Shown in pieces: positions 40,869-49,418 of a stretch of DNA of 64,000 nt. The notes beneath the pieces were generated by a model. It worked only from the letters and a program-made list of their open reading frames with translations. It was not told the DNA's origin and made no database searches. The number at the start of each line of letters is the position of its first letter. Within the stretch, counting starts at the first letter, position 1. Source of the DNA: Verrucomicrobiota bacterium (GTDB taxonomy: Bacteria; Verrucomicrobiota; Verrucomicrobiia; JADLBR01); assembly GCA_029560585.1 (NCBI GenBank), contig JAKQKQ010000190.1, forward strand, positions 1-64,000, read 5' to 3'. The position numbers were made by a program, and so were the translations under genes.

Positions 40869-41188
40869 ATTCCATCCGGCGGCTGCCGGACCACCGGAAG
40901 GGGAAAATTCGTAGCGAAGCCGCTTCCGGCTTCGGCGTTCGCTCGGCCGCCATGGGCGGGACGCCCGTGCCACAGGACCGTGGCATGGGCATCTTGCCCA
41001 TGGCCCCCGCCGAAGGGCGCAAGCCCTTCGCTACACTCCTTCGTTAGGCCATATTTTCGAGCTATATCCCATGCCCCGTCGGCCCGCCTGCCGGCGGGCA
41101 TTCGGGGCACCACCGGGAATGGAAATGAGACGTGGGAGCGCGCTTGCGCGCGATCCGCGCATGGAATCGCCTGCAAGCAGGCTCCTAC
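40869..41188. repeat. Intergenic hairpin array with a REP-like inverted pair; copy 2 of the dispersed repeat
   Basis: 40869-40897 is identical to the reverse complement of 30010-30038. Further hairpins follow (GAAGCCG/CGGCTTC near 40916, GCCATGGGC units near 40950-41010, GCCCGCC/GGCGGGC near 41083-41100). Two REP-like 23-mers, 41132-41154 and the inverted 41166-41188, share GGAGC-ss-GCTTGC-ss-GCGAT. ACCACCGG occurs at 40890-40897 and 41109-41116. I see no gene in 40832-41322. Confidence 0.6.
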
Positions 41189-41322
41189 GATTCGGCATGA
41201 ATTCTCGAGTCATCCCACCGGAGTGGCTTTGAGCCCCGCGAGACCATGGGCCTAGCCCCTGCACCCCCCCGGGTGCATCGCCTTCGCGAGCCGACACACC
41301 ACGAATCGCCCAACCCCGCAAC

Positions 41323-42555
41323 TCAGTTCATCTGGTCGGCCGGCTTCGCGTCGCCCGACGGCTTCGCCTCGTCCTTCACCGGCCCTGCCTTCTTCGACTC
41401 TTCCTTTGGAGGTTCGACTTTCGTCGGCTCTTCTTTCGGAGCCTCGTCCTTCTTGGGCTCTTCCTTCTTCTTCAGGATGTCCGCCCGATTCTTCAGGAAG
41501 AAGGACACCCGGCTCTCGTCGAGCTTGTAAACCCATGCCGCCATGGCCTTGGCGCCATCGAGCTTCTTCTTCAGATCTTCCTGCTTCTTCTTGAACTCGT
41601 CATCCAGCCGCTTCTTGTCCGCGTCCTTCTCGTCCTTGCCTGCCTCCCGCTTCTCGGGAATCTTGGCTGACACTGACAGCTGCGCGAAATATCGGTTCTC
41701 GGAATCCTTGGCGCCGATTTTGAGGACGTAAGTAAAGTCATCGAAGGTCTTGATCTCGACCACCCTGGCTTTGTCCAGGCCCGAATCGGACGGTTTCGTG
41801 TCTGAGGCCACCACATCAGAGAACGTGGCGTAAGACATCGGATTCTTGGCGGTATAACCATGGGTCGCCTCGTCAAATTCCTCCCCAGCCACCGCACCCA
41901 CCAGTTTGAAATCATCCGTGTCCTTCGCTCGCGAAAGTGCCCAGATCACCTTCCCATCCGGGCCATTCACGGAGAGTGACTTGGCCGCCCCCACCTCCGG
42001 CAAGTCCCGCTTGATCCAGTCCAAAGGCGCCGTCGTGACACGATAGAACGATTCGGAGACCAGCCAGGCACTGTCGGAGCCCGCCGCCTTCACGAAGCGC
42101 CCACTTCCATTCGCCGGACGCTTGCCGATAATGACCTTGATGGGCTCCTTTGCGCCCTCTTTCCAGAATTCGACGAGCGTCCCTTTGCCCTCGCCCTCGC
42201 CGGGCGGTTCCAGTTCCAACCGCCCCATCTGCGATGGCCCGGCCATCACCTTCTGCACCGACTTCAGTTCCCACATGTTGCGCAGGACCTCGCTGACTCG
42301 CTCGAAATCGGCCGGATAACCCCACCGCTCGGCCACCCCCCACTTGCCATCCTTGCGCTCGACCGTCGCCTTGTTGGTCGTGCCCACGATCACGATCTTG
42401 GAAATCTCGTTCAGCGGGAAGCCCGGGAGCACCTTCCCCCCGGCCATGCCGCTCTGGCCCTCAAGCGCCCCGGCGCGCCAGCGGGTGACGCCCAAGCCAA
42501 GGGCCACCAAAACCGCGGCCACCCCAAGGATGATCAAAAGTTGCTTCTGCCTCAT
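41323..42555 (-). CDS. DUF4340-type membrane-anchored protein of the Gld-like ABC cluster
   Basis: 410 residues. An N-terminal helix (LLIILGVAAVLVALGLG) anchors the protein, followed by beta-rich repeats around KIVIVGTTNKATVERKDGKWGV and KVIIGKRPANGSGRFVKAAG that fit the DUF4340 family. The last 60 residues are low-complexity Lys/Glu/Pro (KKEEPKKDEAPKEEP). It overlaps the GldG-like gene by 4 bases and is last in the operon. DUF4340 proteins commonly accompany GldG-type genes; their role is not established. Confidence 0.8.
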   Translation of the reverse strand: MRQKQLLIILGVAAVLVALGLGVTRWRAGALEGQSGMAGGKVLPGFPLNEISKIVIVGTTNKATVERKDGKWGVAERWGYPADFERVSEVLRNMWELKSVQKVMAGPSQMGRLELEPPGEGEGKGTLVEFWKEGAKEPIKVIIGKRPANGSGRFVKAAGSDSAWLVSESFYRVTTAPLDWIKRDLPEVGAAKSLSVNGPDGKVIWALSRAKDTDDFKLVGAVAGEEFDEATHGYTAKNPMSYATFSDVVASDTKPSDSGLDKARVVEIKTFDDFTYVLKIGAKDSENRYFAQLSVSAKIPEKREAGKDEKDADKKRLDDEFKKKQEDLKKKLDGAKAMAAWVYKLDESRVSFFLKNRADILKKKEEPKKDEAPKEEPTKVEPPKEESKKAGPVKDEAKPSGDAKPADQMN

Positions 42556-44510
42556 GACGCCTTCTCCCGCCTGCGGGCAACCAGCGCCAGTGCCACCCCC
42601 GCAACGGCGACCAGCAGCGGCATCCCCGCGATGTTGATCCACTTTATCGTCGTCTCGAGCGACTCAACGTCCTGCCTGAATTCTTTCCTCACCTGCTTCA
42701 GCTCCATCCGGACTTGCGCGCGCCGCTTGTGGAATCGCTCCACCTCAGCCTGTTGCTCCGGCGAAAGGATCATCGACTGGCTCGCCTCTTTCTTGCCCCG
42801 CTGCAGTTCGCCCAGCCGTTGCTCCGTCTCTTCGAGATCCCGCTCGAGCGAATTGATCTTTTCCTGATAGCGGGACTGCGCCTCCGCCTCCATCTTCTGG
42901 ATCCTCGTGAACGGCCGACGCTGCGATCCGCGACTCCGGACCCCGATCAGGCGCGTGTCGCCACCGAGCTGATCCACCATGTTTTGCACCAGGGCGAGGT
43001 TGCCGTTCGCCGGCATCACGATCCGCTGGCCAAAGAGATTGCCCGTCCGCACCGAGAATTGATCGGAGAGGAAGTCCGAGTCCGCCACGACGATCACCGC
43101 CGTCTCCTCCTTGCACTCCTTCAGGCTCCCGTCGGCCTTGCCAGCGTCCTTCTTCCCTTCATCCTTCTTGTCGCCTTCCGCTTTCGCGGCGTCCTTCTTG
43201 TCCCCATCCTTCTTGTCGGCGTCCTTCTTCTCACCGGGTTTCCCGTCGGGAAACGCCGTCTTGAACTTGCCGCGCAGCCGCACCGCCAGCGCGTACTCGG
43301 TGTTGGACGGCGCAAAATCCTTCAGGATCTGCTTTTCGGAAAACCGGGCCGTCATCGAATCGACGAGCTGCGATTGCCTGGAGCTCTTGATCAGCGTCTC
43401 CATCTGGAGCCCCTCGGCTGGCTTGCCAGACAGCGCCCCCACAAACGGCAACATCAGGTCATCGATGCCGCTCGTGATCACGTCCTTCGCGTCAAGCGCC
43501 TCGGACGTCAGCCGCAGCACGACCGGCACGACGCTTGGCCCGCCATCCCGGTTGAAAATGCTGCGGAATTCCATGTCCGCCACCACCTTGCCCGGCTCCA
43601 GGGTGATTCCCCACCCCGCGAACAGTTTCGTGAGCGTCGAGCTGTCCTGTGGCCCGCCCATCATCATCTGCTGCTGCTGCCCGCCCCCCGCCGACAGGCA
43701 CATCGGATCGACGAAGACCAGCAGCCGCCCGCCGCGCATCAGGAACTGGTCGATCGCGTACTCCGACTCCTCGGATATGCCAGCGGGGTGGACCACGACC
43801 AGCAACGTCACCTCCTTGTCGATCTCGGTGGCCGACGATTGAATCTCGCGCACGTCAAAATCGCCCTGCAGGTCCGACAGGAACGCCCACGGTTCGCTGC
43901 CCCGCTGCCCCATCTGCATCATCATCGGGTTCGGCATGTTGCCGAAGACCGGCAATGAGCTCATCACGCCGATCACGGCCTTCTTCGGTCTCGAGACCTG
44001 GGCGATCAGGCGGGCGATGTCATACTCCAGCAGATCCTCGCGGCTCGGCGAAAGGAACGGGACCGCGGCCACGTGATCGAGGCAGCTCGCCGCCAACCCG
44101 AGGTAGATCGAGCGGTCGAGTTCCACCGCCTGGGCGCTCACCCCATCCAGCTCGGCCGAATCCGCGGCATCCGAATCCGGTTTCGGGTCGAACTTCTGCA
44201 ACACGATCTTGCCGCCCGAGGCACCCTTGATCTCCAGAAGGAGGTCTTCCACCTGACGGGCGTAGGCCTTCATGAAAACCGGCATCGACTCGTCCCCGGT
44301 CGCATAGAACCTCAGCGCCACCGGCGTATCGAGACTCTTGATAAGTTCGCGCGTGCCTTTGGACAGCGTGAAGAGCCGGCTCTCGGTCAAGTCGATCCGC
44401 GCCCGGATCGAACCGAAGATCCAGTTGGCGGCCACGACGATCACGAAGATCCCCGCGACACCGGCCGCGGAATACAGCCAAGTCTGGAGCTGTTTCTTTT
44501 TCTCGGACAT
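42552..44510 (-). CDS. gldG: GldG-like ABC transporter auxiliary protein
   Basis: 652 residues. An N-terminal membrane helix, then RIDLTESRLFTLSKGTRELIKSLDTPVALRFYAT, the start of the GldG/ABC_transp_aux family, and a second C-terminal helix (MPLLVAVAGVALALVA). GGRLLVFVDP marks the core fold. A Lys/Asp/Ala insert (DADKKDGDKKDAAKAEG and following) occupies about residues 420-470, and a coiled coil about 560-630. In Bacteroidota GldG works with GldA and GldF in gliding; in this phylum no motility role can be inferred. Confidence 0.83.
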   Translation of the reverse strand: MSEKKKQLQTWLYSAAGVAGIFVIVVAANWIFGSIRARIDLTESRLFTLSKGTRELIKSLDTPVALRFYATGDESMPVFMKAYARQVEDLLLEIKGASGGKIVLQKFDPKPDSDAADSAELDGVSAQAVELDRSIYLGLAASCLDHVAAVPFLSPSREDLLEYDIARLIAQVSRPKKAVIGVMSSLPVFGNMPNPMMMQMGQRGSEPWAFLSDLQGDFDVREIQSSATEIDKEVTLLVVVHPAGISEESEYAIDQFLMRGGRLLVFVDPMCLSAGGGQQQQMMMGGPQDSSTLTKLFAGWGITLEPGKVVADMEFRSIFNRDGGPSVVPVVLRLTSEALDAKDVITSGIDDLMLPFVGALSGKPAEGLQMETLIKSSRQSQLVDSMTARFSEKQILKDFAPSNTEYALAVRLRGKFKTAFPDGKPGEKKDADKKDGDKKDAAKAEGDKKDEGKKDAGKADGSLKECKEETAVIVVADSDFLSDQFSVRTGNLFGQRIVMPANGNLALVQNMVDQLGGDTRLIGVRSRGSQRRPFTRIQKMEAEAQSRYQEKINSLERDLEETEQRLGELQRGKKEASQSMILSPEQQAEVERFHKRRAQVRMELKQVRKEFRQDVESLETTIKWINIAGMPLLVAVAGVALALVARRREKAS

Positions 44511-44550
44511 AATGATTCCGACGCCTCCTATTGAAATTGCCCGGCCCCCG

Positions 44551-45327
44551 TCAGCCCGATCGCTGGGCGCGCAAAATGACGGAGGTCGTGAACAGGCTGA
44601 ACCCGATCAGGCTCAGGAAAAACGCCACATCCCGCAGGTCCAGCACGCCCTTCTGGAATGCGTAGAAATGCGTCATCACGCTGAACGACGCGATGAAATC
44701 AACCAGGCCAGAACCGCCGCGCAGCAGCTTCTGTATGATATCCGTCACCACCGGAAAACCGGCAAGGATCAGGAAAAGCAGGACCACGACCGCGATGATA
44801 AAGCTAATCACCTGATTCCGGGTCATCGCCGAGGTCATGCACGTGACGGAGAGATAGCCCCCCGCGAGCAAGAAGCTGCCGCAATAGCCGCAGATGATCG
44901 CCCCGAGGTCCGGGTCGCCCAGGAAAGCCGCGCTCAGCACGATCGGGAAGGTCAACACCAGCGCCAGCGCGAGCACCGCCCACGACGCGAGAAACTTGCC
45001 CACGATCGCCTGCCACGGGGTGATGGGCATGGTCAACAGCAACTCCATCGTCCCGAGCCGGTGCTCTTCCGCCCAGAGGCGCATGCCCACCGCCGGCACC
45101 AGAAACAGATACAGCCAGGGGTGCCACGAGAAGAATGGCCAGCTCAGCGAGGCCTCCCCGCGCTCGAAGAATCCTCCCGCCATGAATGTGAAAAATCCCG
45201 TCAGCGCCAGAAAAATCACCACGAAAACATAAGCGACCGGAGACAGGAAATAGCCGTACAGCTCACGCTTGGCGACCGTGGCGACGTTACGACACGCAGT
45301 GCAGCAGTTCGCGTTCATTGCGTCCAA
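44551..45327 (-). CDS. gldF: ABC-2-type permease (GldF-like)
   Basis: 258 residues with about six membrane helices. VAKRELYGYFLSPVAYVFVVIFL is the typical N-terminus of GldF-like ABC-2 permeases, and LWAEEHRLGTMELLLTMPITPWQAIVGKF is the coupling-helix segment. It should form the channel with the ATPase encoded 4 bases upstream. The GldG-like gene follows 40 bases downstream. Confidence 0.88.
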   Translation of the reverse strand: MDAMNANCCTACRNVATVAKRELYGYFLSPVAYVFVVIFLALTGFFTFMAGGFFERGEASLSWPFFSWHPWLYLFLVPAVGMRLWAEEHRLGTMELLLTMPITPWQAIVGKFLASWAVLALALVLTFPIVLSAAFLGDPDLGAIICGYCGSFLLAGGYLSVTCMTSAMTRNQVISFIIAVVVLLFLILAGFPVVTDIIQKLLRGGSGLVDFIASFSVMTHFYAFQKGVLDLRDVAFFLSLIGFSLFTTSVILRAQRSG

Positions 45328-45331
45328 TCCC

Positions 45332-46273
45332 TCACTTCACGGTGTCCGGGCGGGTGATGGCCCGGAAGACTTCGTCCAGGCGGCCCTCCTCGGTGTGCAA
45401 CTCGCGCACCGACCAGCCGCTCTTCTTCGCGATCTCAAAAACCTCGCCCGCGATTCCATCGGATCTCGCGCCCGCCTTGGGCTCGATGCGCGCGACCACG
45501 GCGCCACCCTCGGCCTGGGCCTTTACGGTTCCGACCCCCTTGAGAGCGCCCTCCACCGCCTCGGGCGCGACGCCGGTCACCCGCAGCACCACCGCCCCAG
45601 CCGTCGGAGCCTTGCGCTTCAAATCGCCCGGCGTGCCATTGGCCACGATCTGGCCGCGGTCAATGATGATCGCCCGCGTGCACGCGGCCTCCACTTCCTC
45701 CAGAATGTGCGTCGAGAAGATGATCGTCTTTTCCGCGCCCATCCGCCGGATCAAGGTGCGCACCTCTTGCTTTTGGTTCGGGTCCAGGCCGTCGGTGGGC
45801 TCGTCCATGATCAGCACCGGAGGATCGTGAAGGATCGCCTGCGCCAGGCACGTGCGGTGCCGGTAGCCCTTCGAGAGGGTCTCGATCTGCTGGTGCACCA
45901 CCCTCTGCAACGAGCAAGTCTCGATCGAGCGATCGACCGCCTGTTTCTTCCGCGCGCCGTCAAAGCCCCGGAGATCGGCGACGAATTCCAGGAATGCGCG
46001 CACCGTCATGTCGGTGTATAGTGGTGCGTTCTCCGGCAGGTAGCCGATCAGCCGCCTCGCCGCCAGCTGGTCCTCCCAGGCGTCGTGCCCGCCCACCGTC
46101 ACCTTGCCGTCCGAAGGCGGCACGTATCCCGTGATCATCCTCATGGTCGTCGATTTCCCGGCGCCATTAGGGCCGAGAAAACCGAGGATTTCGCCCTTCG
46201 TCACGGTGAAGGAAACGTCCCTTACCGCACGGATAGGCCCGAAAGACTTCGATAGACCCTTAACTTCAATCAT
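45332..46273 (-). CDS. gldA: ABC transporter ATP-binding protein (GldA-like)
   Basis: 313 residues from MIEVKGLSKSFGPIRAV. GPNGAGKST is Walker A, LSKGYRHRTCLAQAILHDP is the ABC signature (written LSKGY rather than LSGGQ), VLIMDEPTDGLDPNQ is Walker B and IFSTHILEE the H-loop. The C-terminal domain of about 80 residues follows. It leads the four-gene operon ending with DUF4340. Upstream in-frame codons are open but lack family similarity. Confidence 0.93.
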   Translation of the reverse strand: MIEVKGLSKSFGPIRAVRDVSFTVTKGEILGFLGPNGAGKSTTMRMITGYVPPSDGKVTVGGHDAWEDQLAARRLIGYLPENAPLYTDMTVRAFLEFVADLRGFDGARKKQAVDRSIETCSLQRVVHQQIETLSKGYRHRTCLAQAILHDPPVLIMDEPTDGLDPNQKQEVRTLIRRMGAEKTIIFSTHILEEVEAACTRAIIIDRGQIVANGTPGDLKRKAPTAGAVVLRVTGVAPEAVEGALKGVGTVKAQAEGGAVVARIEPKAGARSDGIAGEVFEIAKKSGWSVRELHTEEGRLDEVFRAITRPDTVK

Positions 46274-46315
46274 GGCTGTGATCTTCCGAAAGAAAACGCT
46301 GATGATAGGCGCCCC

Positions 46316-46341
46316 GCAAAAATTACAACTAAAATTTTTGC
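46316..46341. promoter_or_regulatory. Perfect inverted repeat between the divergent gldA-like and corA genes
   Basis: GCAAAAATT (46316-46324) and AATTTTTGC (46333-46341) flank an 8-base spacer, an AT-rich island in a GC-rich intergenic region. On the minus strand TTGTAA overlaps it and TATCAT lies 15 bases on, a possible though tightly spaced promoter. This could be an operator or a bidirectional terminator. Nothing else stands out in 46274-46500 except a GAGCCGC/GCGGCTC hairpin near 46460. Confidence 0.4.
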
Positions 46342-46500
46342 CCGCGGTTTCTCTGGCGGTGCCAGAGGCCCTTCTGAAAGCGACTTGGCCTTGCCGTTGA
46401 TCCACCCTATCTTTCCGTCGCCGGTGATGAAAACGCAGAACACGGGAACCGAGAGGAGCCGCCCGGGGCGCGGCTCTCGCCCGGCCCGCGGGGGCCTCCC

Positions 46501-47421
46501 GTGAGCGTGGTTCCACCGGCCATTGCGCCATACCTGATCGCCGAGCGGGGCGATTTCAGATGGTTTCATGTCGAAGACGTGAATGGCCCCGCGCTGCCCG
46601 CCCTCGCGGCCGAGCTACACCTGCACGAATTGGCGGTCGAGGATTGCAGGCAGACTGGCACCCGCGCGAAGCTCGAGGACTACGGGGACCACCTCTTCAT
46701 CGTCGTGAACACCATCCATTTCGAGCTGGAGGAAAAGTCGTGCTGGTTCGGGGAGTTTGACATCTTCGTTGGCAAAGATTTCGTGGTCACCTCGCATGAC
46801 GGCCCCAGCCGCACCGTGGCGCTGGTGAAGCCCCGGTTCGAAGCGCTGGCGAAACTCGCCCACCCGGCGCGGCTCGTGCACGCCCTCCTCGGGGTTATCG
46901 TGGGCCGCTACATGCCCGTCCTCGATAGCATCGAAGACCACATGGACGCCATCGAGGAAGAGGTATTCTCCCGGCCATCCCCCGGCATGCTGGGCGAACT
47001 GATCAGGATGCGCCGGGCGCTTGTGGAATTCCGGCGCGTCTGCACGACGATGCGCGAGGTGGCGCACCTGCTGCTCGATCGGCAGGAGTCCTGGCTGCGT
47101 TCCCACCAAGCCTATTTCCGAGACATCTATGACCAGGTCCTGCGGTCGCTGGATTTCGTCGACACCTACCGCGACATCCTCACCGGCCTCATGGACATCC
47201 ACCAGACCGCCATCGCCAACCGCACGAATGACATCATGAAGGTCCTGACGATCTTCGCCACGCTCGCCACGCCATTCATCGTGATCTCTGGCTTCTACGG
47301 TATGAATTTCGACATCCTGCCCTTCGCGCACCATCCACTGGGCGCGGTGTTTGCCACGGCCATCATGCTCGCCATCGGCCTCGGCATGCTCTGTTACTTC
47401 CGGAGCAGGAAATGGATCTGA
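46501..47421 (+). CDS. corA: CorA-family Mg2+/Co2+ transporter
   Basis: 306 residues starting at GTG. The N-terminal cytoplasmic domain contains LHELAVEDCRQTGTRAKLEDYGDHLFIV, typical of CorA. The long stalk helix follows, and the pore helix ends in GFYGMNF (Gly267-Asn269), the GMN signature. The tail FRSRKWI is short and basic. It imports Mg2+ down the membrane potential as a pentamer. An mgtE remnant at 57100 suggests one Mg2+ system has been lost elsewhere in the window. Confidence 0.93.
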   Translation: MSVVPPAIAPYLIAERGDFRWFHVEDVNGPALPALAAELHLHELAVEDCRQTGTRAKLEDYGDHLFIVVNTIHFELEEKSCWFGEFDIFVGKDFVVTSHDGPSRTVALVKPRFEALAKLAHPARLVHALLGVIVGRYMPVLDSIEDHMDAIEEEVFSRPSPGMLGELIRMRRALVEFRRVCTTMREVAHLLLDRQESWLRSHQAYFRDIYDQVLRSLDFVDTYRDILTGLMDIHQTAIANRTNDIMKVLTIFATLATPFIVISGFYGMNFDILPFAHHPLGAVFATAIMLAIGLGMLCYFRSRKWI

Positions 47422-47428
47422 GCGCCCG

Positions 47429-49150
47429 ATGAGACGCCGCTGCCTCGACGTGGCAATCCTCCCGCCCAAGCTCCTTGCATTCCTTATCGCCTCGTCGTCC
47501 GCCATCCCGGCCAATGTCGCGACCCAATATCGCCCTCACGAACTTGACTTCGTCGCGGCCCACGAATCAGCCGACGCCTTTGATCCCGACCGTTCACCGC
47601 TGATCGTCCGTTTGACTCACGAGTCTGGTCGAAGCCTCTCCCTGCGCGGGTTTTGGGATGGCGCCCGCACCTGGCGCGCGCGCTTTCAGCCCGAACTTGC
47701 GGGCCGATGGACATGGTCCTCCTTCTCGGACGATCCCACCGACGCCGGCCTTCACGGTCGCGCGGGCGAATTCACCGTCGCGCCACCGGGCGCCGACGCC
47801 CCCGAGCAACAGCGCCATGGGGGTATCCTCCGTGTCTCGGCCGATCACACGCACCTGACCTATGCCAACGGCACGCCCTTCTTCTGGCTGGCCGACACCT
47901 GGTGGGGCATGCCCTCCGATCGCGCCACACCCGAGCATCTGGGCAAGCTGATCGCGAAGCGTCAATCGCAGGGCTTCACCGCCGGCCAGATGCACGGTCA
48001 CCGAAACCTCGACTCGGCCGATGGGTCCGACGTTTTCCAGCTTATGGAGGCCGGGGGCGAGCCCGCACTCGCCTATTGGCGCAAGACCGATGCCTACTAT
48101 CGACTCGCCGAGGGGCTAGGCTGGCACCTCTGCGTCGGATTCTACGGGTACGTCTCCGAACGCAAGTACTCCCTGAAAACACACCACCGCCTCTGGGCCT
48201 ACTTCCTCGCCCGCTACGGCGCTTACCCCGTCACATTTCTGATCACGCAGGAATACAACCAGCCTTACGAGACACCCGGCCCAAACGGTAAGACCCTGTA
48301 CGATCCCACCCGCACCCATGGGCCGTTCTTTACGGCGCTAGGAGGATGGATCCACGACCGCGATCCTTACCGGCGCGCGATGACCGCCCACTCCGCCGTC
48401 CGAAGCCGTGAGAAGTTTGATGCTTGGCCCGAACCGTGGTACGGCTTCGCACTCCTCCAAAATGGCCACTTCTCTCGCCCAGATCCAGCCTACTACCGCT
48501 CGGTCTGTGCCCGCGAACCGAGCAAACCCGTCATCGAGGGAGAGATGAACTACGAGGGCTTTTCCCGCACAAACGCCCCGCCCTTGACCATCGATGCGGC
48601 CGTCATCCGCATGTCCGCCTATGGTGCCGTCCAATCCGGGTGCGCCGGCTATTCCTACGGTGCCCAAGGCCTTTACGCACACATCACCAACCCGAAACTG
48701 CCCGGCCCCACCGCCCGCTGGGGCCCCGTTCTCACTTGGGACCAGGCGCTCGAACTCGAGGGTGCCCGGCATCTCGCGCACCTCAGTGGCCTGTATCGCT
48801 CGCTCTCCTGGTGGCGCCTCCGCCCTCTGCCCAAGGCCGTCGATGACTCCGATGCCGCCCTGGCCAAGACCGATGGCGACGGCCTCTGTCTTATCTATTT
48901 CCTCCCCTCGCCAAAACCCCGCCCCGCCCCATCTCGACTCATCGGCTTTGGGAAACCTGGAATCTCACTCACCGCTCAGTGGTTCGACCCCCGCACCGGC
49001 CAAACAACCATCGCCTTTCCCCCCGCGTGGGACGACAATGGCCTGGATCTTCCGCCTCGCCCCGACATCCAAGACTGGATCCTCATCCTCCGGCGCCACC
49101 CGCTGGTGCTCCCCGCCGCGACGCAAGCGCGCGGTGCATCCACTCCGTAG
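47429..49150 (+). CDS. DUF5060/DUF4038 glycoside-hydrolase-like protein, exported
   Basis: 573 residues with a hydrophobic N-terminus (LLAFLIASSSAIPANVA). Residues about 50-135 resemble a DUF5060 beta-sandwich (FWDGARTWRARFQPELAGRWTWSS). The central part (LTYANGTPFFWLADTWWGM, GFTAGQMHGHRNL, FLITQEYNQP, KPVIEGEMNYEG) is a DUF4038 TIM barrel of the clan that includes polysaccharide-degrading glycosidases. Glutamates in QEYN and EGEMNYEG are the likely catalytic pair. The C-terminus is a small beta domain. It starts 7 bases after corA. The substrate is unknown; plant or algal polysaccharide is likely in this phylum. Confidence 0.75.
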   Translation: MRRRCLDVAILPPKLLAFLIASSSAIPANVATQYRPHELDFVAAHESADAFDPDRSPLIVRLTHESGRSLSLRGFWDGARTWRARFQPELAGRWTWSSFSDDPTDAGLHGRAGEFTVAPPGADAPEQQRHGGILRVSADHTHLTYANGTPFFWLADTWWGMPSDRATPEHLGKLIAKRQSQGFTAGQMHGHRNLDSADGSDVFQLMEAGGEPALAYWRKTDAYYRLAEGLGWHLCVGFYGYVSERKYSLKTHHRLWAYFLARYGAYPVTFLITQEYNQPYETPGPNGKTLYDPTRTHGPFFTALGGWIHDRDPYRRAMTAHSAVRSREKFDAWPEPWYGFALLQNGHFSRPDPAYYRSVCAREPSKPVIEGEMNYEGFSRTNAPPLTIDAAVIRMSAYGAVQSGCAGYSYGAQGLYAHITNPKLPGPTARWGPVLTWDQALELEGARHLAHLSGLYRSLSWWRLRPLPKAVDDSDAALAKTDGDGLCLIYFLPSPKPRPAPSRLIGFGKPGISLTAQWFDPRTGQTTIAFPPAWDDNGLDLPPRPDIQDWILILRRHPLVLPAATQARGASTP

Positions 49151-49186
49151 CAATCACTCTTGATGGTTTCTATTTCGCTGGACTGA

Positions 49187-49414
49187 TTATCTCTGGTGCA
49201 ATGTCCACGAGGTGTTGGTCATGCCCTCAAGGTCCAGCGGCACGAGCGTTCCGCTGGCGTCCAGGCGATGAAGGGAAAGCGACTGGGCGAGGCGCACGAG
49301 ATCCTTGGCGGAACGATTATAGGGAGTCAGGCTCCAACTCGCCGTGAATCGGATCTTCCCGGCGTGGTCCAATATTTTCACACCATCGTCATCAAAGTGA
49401 AACGTGACCTCGCT
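49187..49414 (-). pseudogene. Protein-coding remnant after the kinase gene
   Basis: Downstream of the kinase stop, in another frame, about 75 codons read as protein-like sequence (EVTFHFDDDGVKILDHAG, then DLVRLAQSLSLHRLDASG and VPLDLEGM) ending at a stop. The second block resembles the tail following WD40 propellers in PVC kinases (from memory, not searched). There is no clear start or ribosome site, so I read it as a remnant of a replaced or rearranged C-terminus. A small genuine gene is an alternative. Confidence 0.3.
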
Positions 49415-49418
49415 CGCG

